Origin: Datisca glomerata
Lineage: Eukaryota > Streptophyta > Magnoliopsida > Cucurbitales > Datiscaceae
Assembly (NCBI GenBank): GCA_003255025.1
Contig: QANY01002483.1
Location: 1 to 64,000 of the forward strand
Reading direction: 5' to 3'
DNA: 64,000 nt
Part shown: positions 43,476-54,534 of the stretch, piece by piece
Layout of the letters: each line of letters begins with the position of its first letter
Numbering within the stretch: position 1 is the stretch's first letter
Notes under the pieces: model-generated
Seen by the model: only the letters and a program-made list of their open reading frames with translations
Told to the model about the DNA's origin: nothing
Database searches by the model: none
Translations under genes and position numbers: made by a program

Positions 43476-45577
43476 AACCCCAAAGGAGAATTTATTTTCT
43501 TTATATTTTAACTAGTTGTGTGTAGACCAATGATTTGATCAGCCACTGTCCTAGTATTTAAGGACCTCTACCATGCGTACATTAGCAATTAAATTGTATA
43601 TTAATTCATAGTTGCATAATTAAATACCCATTGACTTAATAATTCACTCTTTTTGGAAAAAAAAATCTATTAATTAAATTTGTACCCCAAGATTCACCTG
43701 AAGAGGCAGGCGATGAATATTCATAATTTCAAATTGTGGATGTGACTTGGCATTGGGTAAGTATCTTTGACACACCTTGATAGTCCATTTCATACCACGT
43801 ATGGTTAGAAGTAATTGAACGTAACAATCAGGCTAATTGATCATAATGACAATTTTTTAATGTGATAGAAATTTGATCTATCTAAATTTTTCATTCATCA
43901 TGATAAAAAAAATTTCTTTATTTTTTTGTCTAATTAGTTGTATAATTTAGATACCGACATTGACAATCATATAATAAGTTTGAGTTTTAAATTTTCATGA
44001 TGAATGAAAATTTTCATATAATTTGTGTCTTGTCCAAATTTAAAAATTATTGTTTGAATTCACAAAGTCATATAATGAACTAAAATAGAATTTAGGATAA
44101 ATTTATTTATGATGTTCATTATATATGATCATCTTAAGTTCAATTTAAACATATGTATAGTAGATTACATAACAAATGTAACGTGAAGGATCTGATATAA
44201 TTGATCGAAAAATAATTTCAGGAGGATAATTATTGAGGGAATGTGACATTCTTAATTATTATATAATTTAAACACCAATAATTCTTGGGGTTCCAAATTC
44301 ATTTGTTTTTAAATATTGGGAGTGTCTTATTTTTGAATCCACGATAATATGTGATCCACACTCCTATAATTGGCCTGGCCTAATGAGTGTTGACTTGTTA
44401 CTTTAAATAGGAAATGCGTGGAAGGACCTATTAATGGTTGACTCCCCAAAATTAGAGTTTTCCAAAGAAAAATAAAAGAAATAAATGTAGCAGAATTTTT
44501 CATGGAAAAATAGCTTCTTCTTCTTTCTTTTTAAACTCACGGAAAATTGCTTAAGATAATTAAAAGTTGCCCAAGAAAAAAATATGCGGGCATGTCAAAT
44601 ACGTGGCGCCTATGCAAATCCTATTATATTAAGTAATTATTGCATTACAATTAGCAATTAAATTTGAATATCATGAGCTCGTGCTTTCTCTTAATAAAAC
44701 TATCTTGGAAATTTGGACGGTTATGATCGTCTCTATACTTTGACTTTCTCAATTCCCAACAGTGTGGATCTCATTTATGTTGTCATAGACTCGTGGGAAA
44801 ACACACATTATAGTTGGCAGTACGTATGGATGATGCTCTAGAAGACAAAACTTGTCAATTTTCTTCGTGTCCTTAAAAATTGGTTTAAAATAATAAGAAG
44901 TCGTAAGCCAGATGATTAAGAACCAATTAGAGAACTAATTAGTAAACTTATCCCCCCACAAAGCTGAATAACTTTAGCTTTACATGAAAGGGCAAACCCC
45001 ATAGTTTTCGTGTGGCTATAATTTTCAAATGATTAAGTAATTATGTTTCAGTATCGGTAATATATTAAATAAAATTCATATATCAATATCAAAATCTCAC
45101 AAATAACTGTATGTGTATGTGTGTGTGCTCGTACTTATTAGGGTTGGAATTCAAACCTGCAGATAATATTGATATATCAAATGAATCTGTAATGTATGAT
45201 GAGTAAAATTTCAAATCATTGACTGCTATATCATTAACCCGGGACTTCTTGTTGTATAAAATAAAATATAGTAGTTGATCAAGCTTTTACATGAATTATA
45301 TAAGATGTGCTTATACATATTAAGTTAGTTCTACATCTTTGGCATTGACTACTATCAATTATGATAGGTTATCTCACCATTATAAGGCAACTGCATTATA
45401 CATTAAAAAAATGCGTAAATGCGTACAGAAATCTATCCATTGAGTTTTATTGATCATGTCCTTGTCAACCTGCCAATTGCTAATTCAATCAAAATATTGT
45501 ATCCACACTGCTTTCCATAATTCATATCAATAATTGATCATTTTTAATTTGTTTTCCATTTTGAGATGATAACGATG
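43476..45577. other. Intergenic region between the PP2C and BABAM1-like genes
   Basis: The first 100 bases hold the PP2C leader and promoter; TCCTTAAATACTAGG on the minus strand (about 43540-43560) is a weak TATA candidate. The rest is AT-rich, without a supported gene or transposon. Confidence 0.45.
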
Positions 45578-45626
45578 GTGTGTGTGTGTGTGTTTGTGAG
45601 GGAGGGAGGGAGGGAGGGAGGGAGGG
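45578..45626 (+). repeat. (GT)n followed by (GGGA)n, G-quadruplex-prone
   Basis: About seven GT units are followed by seven GGG tracts separated by single A bases (45600-45626). Such runs readily form stable G-quadruplexes. It lies about 130 bases beyond the stop codon of the BABAM1-like gene, with the G-rich strand opposite to the coding strand. Confidence 0.9.
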
Positions 45627-45753
45627 CAAGTACACATATATAATTCATGAAAATGATCATGGTTTATACAGACAGAAGTATATGAAATAGGTTACTCATA
45701 ACTCAACCAGTACTTGCATCAAAATTTGAGTAAAATCTCAATTGCTAATATTC

Positions 45754-48316
45754 TCACTGGCTGGAGATAGGAATATTATCATCACCAGGCACAGAGTCAC
45801 CTACAGGCAATTTCTTCGCCAGAGACTTAGGTATGTCAACATACTCTTGCGAACAACGCTGTTGAGGGTGTGATAGCAATACACACATGTATCGGTAAAT
45901 AACACGAGCAATTGCTTGACCACTCTCATGAATGTATCCTTCATATTCACTGACATGTTCAAGCGAATCCACAAGCGAGTCATACACCTCCTGGGGACAG
46001 TTATCAGGTCCAGGTTTGTCGTGGAGATACAGAACATCCAAAGTGAAAAGCTTCTGGTTTACAGGCCATTGATGTTGTGGTTTAGTAGATGATCTGCAGT
46101 ATATAAGGATCTAGACACAACAAAACATATATTTAAAGATATTGTCAAGTCTACAGGTTGGTAGGAATTTGGAAATGATAATTATCCTTCTAGTAAAGAA
46201 ACACGCGAATTGATGAACCCATAGGGGTATCCAACCAATACTTACCACTCTGAAAATCCGATTCTGAGCACGGGACTTTTTTGCTTCATGAGCTGCTATT
46301 CGGAAAAGAGTGGTGAGATCTGCATGACTGCAAGATGAAGTAGCTGAAAGATTTCGTAGTGCAGCAGCTGCAGACTCAACATCACTGCTGAACTCTTTCC
46401 TTAGCTTGAATATGAGACAGGACACAAGGACCAGTGAATATACAAAAAAGAATGTAATTAAACAAGAAAATAAGAAGCTAGCATGGCTTTCATGAGCAGA
46501 ACATAAATTTTCTTTCCACTCCATTGTATATGGCAGAAGCAGAAATAAAACGAACCACATTAGTAATCAAAATACAAAATGCAGAAAAGGCAACAACTAA
46601 ATGATTATCAGCATATCATTTGATCCAATTATCCTGATACGTCTCCGTATCTAAAAAAACTAGATTCTGCATTGTATTGTCAAGACCCAGAACACCAATA
46701 ATCGAAAGGGTCACTAATTGATGTAGACTCTGAAAACACCGGCTGGGGAATCAAAACAGCTTTATGGTTAAAGTAGGAGTTTGATGAAAAAGTTTTGGTT
46801 CTAGCGAGGTTCAGTCAAAGCTGGAAGCTTTAAGTCAAGGGGATTCTCCCTTATGTTATTCCAATGTTACAAGACATCGATTACATGTCGGAGCAGACCA
46901 TTTGACTGTTAAAATGATTTCTGGTAAAGAGTCTGACGAATGAAGTTATGGGGTCTGAAGTCACCATTTCCCATCTTCAATGTCTAGTTTCAGTTCTCAC
47001 TCCTCAGAATCAAATTGCATGACTGAGAGAAAGGATATCAGGAATAAATAAAAACTCTGTTCTTAACTTGTCGGTCTGTCGTTGCAACTAATGGATAATC
47101 TTGTTTGTCTTTTCAATACCTACTTTTCTGCTCAAGATCACATTAGATTGTGCCTCCAAATCTTCGCTCATAGAGCATACCCAAAATGTCGTGCAGTAAT
47201 AACCTTACAAATGGTCAAATGCAGAGAAGAAGGTTGCTCTGTGAGGTTAGCTTATCTCCAGTTCTGTTCAAATGTACCGTCATACAGTTTAAGCAGGCAA
47301 ATTTATAGAGTAATAGAGAGGGATTAAATACAGAGCAGTTTTTATCAATTTAGTCTAGGACAGTCAGAAAAATAAACAAAGGGCTGCCTCAAATTCAATT
47401 TTTCCAGAAACCAATAATCTCACCAATCGAACAAGCAGATACCAAATCTCTATGTGCTAACTCAATATTTATGTGTGCCAACTCTTTGAAAGGATGAATA
47501 ATTGAACATGCTATAAAATTATTTCTCCATTCTCATTTCGACGACATTGAGGTATAATCCCCACTACTGAAAAAGAAAATAAAAACAATCAGTGGACGCT
47601 CTATTAGTGTCAAATCCTTATTTTAAAAGTAGCAAGAACTAGTTCTCCTCTCTAACACAGAGTCAAAGGCAGATAAAGACTGTCATTTTAGTCTGAAGAT
47701 TCTTACCAACCCTAAAAGGGATTCTTTTGTTTTTTCGTATTTGGTAATCATTGTTGTTAATTTCAAATTTTGGTGATCACTATGCAAATTATAAATGAGA
47801 GGCGAAGGCTGAGGCTTACATCATACACAATAAGAACAAAACCTGGATTTTCTTCACCTAAGCTTACCTCCTCTTCCCACTAACCAAACAGATATCGTAC
47901 AATCAGGGAAAAAAACTCCGTATAAAAAAAGAAGAAGTTAAGATATATCACCTAATGGAAATCGAACAAAAGAAAAACCAAATTCTTATAGCTCAGTTCT
48001 TAATATTTCTCAGAAAACAGATAAACTGGGAAAAGAACAGGAAATGGAAGTGTACCCAGGAAGGGGAAGTGCCGAGAGTGGAGAAAGCGAAGCGATGATC
48101 GGGGTTGATGGAGAGCTTAGCGTTGATAAAGATAAGAATTGCTTGCTTGATGCAGTCCAACCTAGTGAGAGGACGGCCATTTGAGCCAGAAGTTTTCATT
48201 TCCACCATAGATTCAAGGTCCACATCAACGCAGAAGAGTATGTCCTCATTGCATATTCTTGATGGTTTAAGCGCATATCTAAACCCTCCGGCGCTCTCTC
48301 CCTCTCTGCCCTCCAT
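45754..48316 (-). CDS. BABAM1: BABAM1/MERIT40-like subunit of BRCC36 complexes, three exons, 258 aa
   Basis: Exons on the minus strand: 48316-48056, 46404-46246 and 46110-45754. Introns of 1651 and 135 bases are GT-AG, all in phase 0, with no internal stop. The protein has a VWA-like fold: ILFCVDVDLESMVEM (26-40), NGRPLTRLDCIKQAILIFIN (46-65), NPDHRFAFSTLGTSPSW (71-87), EFSSDVESA, SATSSCSHADLTTLFRIAAH, EAKKSRAQNRIFRVILIYCR across junction 2, LYLHDKPGPDNCPQEVYDSL, and near the end LLSHPQQRCSQEYVDIPKSL. This matches plant homologues of animal MERIT40, a scaffold that holds together BRISC and BRCA1-A complexes, in which BRCC36 cleaves Lys63-linked ubiquitin; in plants a DNA repair role is likely by homology. 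The ATG at 48316 is preferred over in-frame upstream ATGs because homology begins soon after it. No sign of decay. Confidence 0.9.
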
Positions 48317-48398
48317 CTCTCTAACGTGTGTTTGGATGGACGGCCAAATCCTGATCCAATTCTTACTAACGTTCACCGGGGAAACAAGAGCTTTCAAT

Positions 48399-48454
48399 TT
48401 CGATCGGTCAGTTCTCAACCACTGTCTTCGATCGGTCAGGCCTCAACCACTGTC
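48399..48454. repeat. 28-bp direct repeat at the start of the BABAM1-like gene
   Basis: Two 28-base copies (TTCGATCGGTCAG...CTCAACCACTGTC) at 48399-48426 and 48427-48454 differ at a few central bases. They lie 80-140 bases ahead of the start codon, in the leader or core promoter. Confidence 0.85.
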
Positions 48455-48559
48455 CCGCAGTGTTTCTACCAGATGTTTTTTTTCTTCTCTTCCATAAGGA
48501 TTTTTTTTTACTCAGGAAAAATCCTTTTGCAAAATTATAAGCATTCGGTGATTTGTGAG

Positions 48560-50072
48560 CTCTTTGACCCTGAATTCACTTTCTCTTCACTCTTTCGCTC
48601 CTTTTTTTCGTCATTGCTTTTCTTTTACATTGATTCGTCTCTCTTATTTTCTCCTAAACCTATTTTCGTTTTTTATTTCTTCAACTTCATGTTTTTGTAA
48701 CTTTTTTATTTTAAAAAAAATTAAGGTTTAGAATTAAAATCATAATTTTTTTTAAAATTTTGATGAAAATGAGTGAGAATATTGACCGAAATTTGATGGG
48801 TTTTTATTAATTTTAGCTTTTACCCATATTTTAGAGAGAGGAACTGTAGAGAGGGAATGAATTTTATTAATTTTAATGGATTTTGTTAATTTTTATAGGT
48901 TTTGTTAATTTTGATGGGTTTTGCTAAGTTTAGGTACGAGTCTACACGATGGGTACGCGGACATTGTGTAACTATTCTATAGACTACATGATGGGCACAC
49001 TGACATCATGTCTTTAAGAGCTACTCGCGAGACTGAAAGACTGAATGAACCTACATCAATAAAGCTATAAGATTTAAATACCCGACTAATTTATCTCTAT
49101 AAATTCCTGACCTATTTAATCCCGACATCGTACGATTTCACTATAGATCTGATGCCGAATCAACAATCGATTCATGCGCGCTACATTTTCTGTTGGTACA
49201 AATAAATATCTTTAATTCACAGTCCACGAAATATTTTACGATGCTACCATTCGTGAATATCAGTAACAAGAGCTAGATGTAAAATTACCGTTTTACTCCT
49301 CTAGTTATTTTTCCTTAACTCATTTATTGACTGTAAATAAGAAATACATATCAGTGAAGTGTCTCATACAGTTCACAATCTCTTATTCAATGAATCATGT
49401 CATCGAGTACTAGGCCCAGTTTATTTATTCACACATTCATCGATAAAGCATAAGTTGATATTATTGCTATTATAATTTTATCGCTAATTTCATATCTGTG
49501 AATCACGCAACTCCAACATAGTTGAATCACGATCCAAACAGTCGATGTATTGTCCGATAATTCAAACCCACTCATTTGACGTATCAAATATCGCAAGTAA
49601 CTAGGTCAAGTTTCATATTCACCTTAAGATTAAGATAATTATGAAAATGTACTTAAGGTGTAATCATTAGATTCAGAGCTAGATAAACGGGTTTGTTCTA
49701 AATTAATTTGTTACTGATTTATTCAACATATTTCATAACATGTATAGGTCAACTGTTAGAGTCTCCACTCTCATGCCCCAAGACCGGCAATCTTTGGTTC
49801 AACCTAATAGTAGTAATCGGATTCGATTGCCTAGTTGATCTTAAGACTGCGAATAACATTCTAAACTATTTCAGAAGAGTTTGTCTGGAAGACCCCTCTG
49901 TCTTTACTCTTCTTACGTTGATAATAGTTTCAGGTCTTAAGTAAATTATAAACACATTTTAATTAAAGAAAAACTTCCATTTATTCATAAAATTTAGTAA
50001 TACATAAATGTTAGAGAAATAACTATACTCATAAATAATTATTACATCCTACTTATGGACACAATTCCAACA
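48560..50072 (-). repeat. Probable solo Copia LTR (copy A)
   Basis: On the minus strand it starts TGTTGGAATTGTGTCCATAA at 50072 and is related over nearly its whole length to the LTR at 52170-54519. Shared words include GCCGAATCAACAATCGATTC / GCCGAATCAACTCTCGATTC, GAATATCAGTAACAAGAGC, CTACACGATGGGTAC and TTTGATGGGTTTT. No primer binding site, internal region or partner copy lies next to it, so a solo LTR left by recombination is the simplest reading. The low-coordinate border (48560-48650) is approximate and no target duplication was found. Its end lies only 200-300 bases upstream of the BABAM1-like start codon. Confidence 0.65.
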
Positions 50073-50302
50073 TGAGTTTCTCTTTTTATTTTCAATTAAG
50101 ACGACTATTATATTGTTGATATAGAATTTGAAAGTTCCCTCTAATAAAATCATAAATCTAAAATTTGATACTTATTTATCTACTTAGCTAATGAATTACT
50201 AATATATTAATTAATACCTGTTTTTTTTATCTATATAACAATCAATTATGTATTTTCTAACTATTTTAATACCTTAATAATATATATTAAAACTTGATGG
50301 AA

Positions 50303-50972
50303 GTTAGGTATGGACATGTGGCACACTCTGAGATGTTCATATCTAACTATATATATGAGATACATAAGATTTGTTATCGGTGACTTTTAGATAATGTAAC
50401 TAGATGTTACAAAATATAAGATTAATTAGAATCAAAATTAATTTTTGTTTGTGGAATCTTTATCTATTGTTATATTATGTATAAAGTTTGTTTTTCTAGT
50501 TCTTTATTAGAAATGTTTTTTTCAATTATTTTGTATAAAATTTGGTGTTTTGACACATTGTCTGTACCTGATTTATACATATCCATACGAAAATATGTAC
50601 ACATTATATATGTTTTTATAAAAAAAATGTACATATAATGTCTTAATATGCCTTTGCTAAATGTTTATATTTTCAATAAACATTATGCTACTAATGAACT
50701 AAATCGTCAAATTATTATATACATATACATACAAATTAAACATGTACACATATATATATGGGTTTGATATATAAATAACATATGTATATGTATTGGTTTC
50801 ACTATAATTGAATATTTATATTCATTGCTTAATTTTAATTAATTATGTTATTAATGTACTTAATGTGATCAATATTATTTAATTTAATTAATTTATTTTT
50901 AGATTTTAAGTACACAAAGACATTTGGCATGCATTGGGTATGGACACTTGACGCAATGAGAGGTGTCCATAC
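50303..50972. repeat. Two hairpin modules sharing TATGGACA...ACTATATATAT
   Basis: The right module has a perfect 10-base stem (GTATGGACAC at 50938-50947, GTGTCCATAC at 50963-50972) with a 15-base loop. The left module (50303-50348) has a related 14-base stem with wobble pairs (TTAGGTATGGACAT, ATGTTCATATCTAA). Both are followed by AACTATATATAT. They may be the ends or copies of a small hairpin element. Confidence 0.55.
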
Positions 50973-51134
50973 TCAACTATATATATATAGTTTGAATGCT
51001 ATTTGAATAGTACAGAAAAATTATTCTACATCTAAACTAAAAGTGAAATAGGAATAATAATAGCTTATTTATAATATTAAAATGTGAATGCTATAGAAAA
51101 TAGTTCTATTTTACCAATTTGTCATATTCGTAAG

Positions 51135-51545
51135 AAATAATTATATCATATTAAGAGAGAGTTTCTCGTATTTAAAATATATTCATGCATTTCTATAAAT
51201 TCATGTATATGAATGAATCATTATTGATTTATAATAATGATTATATCATATGAAGAAAGAGTTTCTCGTATTCAAATTGTATGTCTTTCTATAAATTCAT
51301 GGATAAACTCATGTATAGTTACTGATACCATAACTATTATGGTATATTTAATTTGTAAATTTATAACGAATAAATCATTATTGATTTATAATAATAATTA
51401 TATCATATTAAGCGAGAGTTTCTCGTATTCAAGATATATTTATGTCTTTCTATAAATTCATGTATAGTTACTAATAACATAATTATTACAAAATATTTAA
51501 TTTGTAAATTTATAACGAATAAATCATTATTAATTTATAATTAAA
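51135..51545. repeat. AT-rich tandem repeat, three copies of 100-165 bp
   Basis: Three copies begin near 51142, 51238 and 51401 with TTATATCATATTAAG and GAGAGTTTCTCGTATT, continue with TTTCTATAAATTCATG, and end with AATCATTATTGATTTATAAT. The first copy is shorter because it lacks about 60 central bases. Confidence 0.75.
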
Positions 51546-52169
51546 TATTAATTATAAAATATCTTGAAATCAATCTACAAATATTCACGTCTCTAATTAC
51601 GTAAGATTATCAAAATATTTTATTTTACTAACTATAAACAAATTATTATTGGATAAAAAATAAAATATTATCAAATAAATTAAATGAGAAATGAGGTGAG
51701 ATACCTAAGGTGTGCTATATTTTAATAGGTTTTAAAGGTCAAAAATGAGAATAAAAAATTTATCCCTTTTAATATAGTATAGAGGTAGGAGATTTCACGA
51801 AATGACTCCCAATAAAAAGAATTAAAGAAATTTGTTTTTTCAAATTATTAATTACAAAAAAGTATATAAGCAAAGTAATGAAAAAATAGTGTATAAAAGA
51901 ATTAATAAAATAAGTAAGAAAATTATTTATTTTATTCTATATCTAAACGGGGATTTAACGGCGAAAAGAACTCTTTCATTCTATGCTACTAAAAACTAAA
52001 GATTACTAACGGTTAAAAAAATGGAAATACGAATAACAAAATTAACCAAAAAATTATATAAGAATTGCATTTTGGGAAGGGCTTTTTGAAAGACTAAAGC
52101 CCATGAAAAAATATTTTGTAAACTTATACACCTTCAGTAACTTGTTCAATCTCTAATTCCGGGTGACAT

Positions 52170-54519
52170 TCCCTTCACTTTTCTCTTATTTTTTCCTGAT
52201 AGTCCTTCTTACACATTGACACACACTCTCTCTCTTCATCTTCCTCTTCATCTATCTCTCACTCATTTTTTCATAAACTCATTTTCTCATGAACCCATTT
52301 TTGTTTTTTATTTCTTCATACTTCATTTGCTTCATGATTTTATAACTTTTTTATTTTCTACAAAAATTACGGTCGAGAGCTAAAATTATAATTTTATTTA
52401 TGAAATTTTGATGGAAAATGTGTGAGAATATTGGCCAAAATTTGATGGGTTTTGTTAATTTTAGCTTTTGCCCATATTTGAGAGAGAAAAACTGTAGATG
52501 GCCAAAATTTTGATGGGTTTTGCTAATTTTGAGAATATTGGCCAAAATTTGATGGGTTTTGTTAATTTTTATAGGTTTTATTAATTTTGATGGGTTTTAC
52601 TAATTTTGGGTACGAATCTACACGATGGGTACACGGACATCGTGTAGCCATCCTGTAGACTACATGATGGGTACACTAGCATCGTGTAGTCATCATGTAG
52701 GCTACATGACGGGTACATGGGAATTTTAAACAACGTGCAATTATGCATATATGACATTATATGAGAAGATAATGTTGGAAACAATTTTTTCACTTGTACC
52801 TTGTATCAGAAAATTTCTGAACTGGCGGAATTCCTTCGAGCGTTCTACATGTTCTTCAAGATTTGAGATCCAAATCACGTACTTGAACTCCAAGAACGAT
52901 TTGTGAATTTCGTCCACCATCAACCACCCGTTAATTTCAAAAATATATCTCACGAAATTTTGTGTGGTAATTTGAGTATGGGCTCCCAAAATGATTGAAG
53001 AAGAAAAATCGAAAATTTTCTCCTTCAATATAATTTCGGTGGCAACAGGGAGGGAGAGGAAAACATTTTTCTTTCTTTTATTTTTTTAACAAGCAATTGT
53101 ATCTCATACAATACCTATCTGCAATCAGATTGTTATTAGATATTGATAAAATGTGATTTTTGATATTTATAAATATACCCATATATTTTTAAATTTTTGA
53201 AAACTCACCTCATATATTCCCTAGAGTTTGAGTTGTATAGAGATTCATCAATCCAATTAATAGATTTAATTGATCATTATCAATTAATTTATTAATTTAT
53301 TTTTATTTACTAATTATTCAATAATTTAGAAAATAATAAATTAATTAATTTTAATACATATAATCACACTTAACTACTTAAGTGACATCATCTATCACAT
53401 ATAGGTGTAGGAAATATGTTTTGGCATCAAAACAGATTTTGATCCAATTTACTTCGTTTCTCTATTCATGTTCTCATGAGCTATTTCTGATATCTGAATG
53501 GACACACATGAACAAAGCTAAGGATTCAAATACCCAGTGAATTTATCTCCATAAATTTTTGACCTATTTAATCTTGACATCGTACAACTCAACTGTAGGT
53601 TTGATGCCGAATCAACTCTCGATTCATGCGCGCTACGTTTTCTATGGGTATAAATAAACCCTTTTTATTTTCACGGTCCACAGAATATTTTAACATAATA
53701 CTCATCGTGAATATCAGTAATAAGAGCGGAATGTAAAATTACCATTTTACCCATCTTGTTTTATTTCCTTAACTCATTTATTGACTGTGAATAAAAATGA
53801 CATAATAGTGAATTGTCTCGTACAATTCACAAGTCTTAATCAATGACTCAATTCATTGAATACCTGGTCAGGTTAATTTATTCACACACTCATCAATAAA
53901 GTATAAGGTGATATTGTTACTTTCGCAATCCAACCATGAATTTATATATATGTGAATCACGTAACTCCAACTTAATTGAATTATAATGCAACAGTCGAGG
54001 TATTGCCCGCCAATTCGATCTCACTTATTTGACATATCAAAGATTGCAAATAACTAAGTCAAGCTACGTATTCACATTAGGATTAAGGTAATTACGAAAT
54101 ATCCTTAAAGTGGAACAATTAGATTTAGAGCTAAGTAAACAGTTTTGGGCTCTAAACTAATTTGTTACTGGTCTATTTAACATGTTCATAACATGTCTGG
54201 GTTAACTGTTTGAGTCTTCACTCTCATTCCCCAAGACTGGCATTTATTGGTTCAACCTAACAGTCGTAATCAGATTCGATTGTCCAGTCGATCCTAAAAC
54301 TACGAATATCATTTTGAACTTTCTTAGAAGAGTTCGTCTAGAGACGCCTCTGTCTTCACTCTTCGTTTGTTGATGAAAGTCCGTGATTTGAGTAATTTAT
54401 AAATACACTTTAATAAAACTTTTAATTTATTTATAAGAATTCAATAATACTAATGTATGAAAAATAACTAAATACAAATAAATAGTTATTACACGCTACT
54501 TTATGGACATATTCCAATA
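52170..54519 (-). repeat. 3' LTR of the Copia element (copy B)
   Basis: On the minus strand it starts TATTGGAATATGTCCATAAA at 54519, directly after the purine tract AAGTGGGAGA (54530-54521). It is the longest of three related LTRs in the window. 52741-53125 and 54003-54519 match copy C (60089-61103). 52280-52730 and 53520-54519 match copy A (48560-50072). The low-coordinate border is estimated from where the match to copy A ends. Confidence 0.65.
52618..52720. repeat. 42-bp hairpin-containing repeat inside the LTR
   Basis: Two full units and part of a third (CTACACGATGGGTACACGGA..., CTACATGATGGGTACACTAG..., CTACATGACGGGTACATGG). In the first unit CTACACGATG (52618-52627) and CATCGTGTAG (52638-52647) form a perfect 10-base stem; the second has a near copy. 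Copy A (48943-49010) carries the same units with changes. Confidence 0.75.
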
Positions 54520-54534
54520 ATCTCCCACTTGGGA

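Larger units (their letters stand above)
50073..52160. other. AT-rich region with hairpins and local repeats; no gene
   Basis: No coding sequence is supported. Two related hairpin modules (about 50303-50348 and 50938-50972) and a tandem repeat (51135-51545) are described separately. Sequence near 51800-52100 is unassigned. Confidence 0.5.

Noticed and set aside
43780..45500. Search for a gene in the 2-kb gap between the PP2C and BABAM1-like genes
   Set aside because: Only AT-rich sequence with no open frame of note and no transposon landmarks.
47082..47327. 81-codon frame in intron 1 of the BABAM1-like gene
   Set aside because: Antisense to the gene, inside an intron, no recognisable feature.
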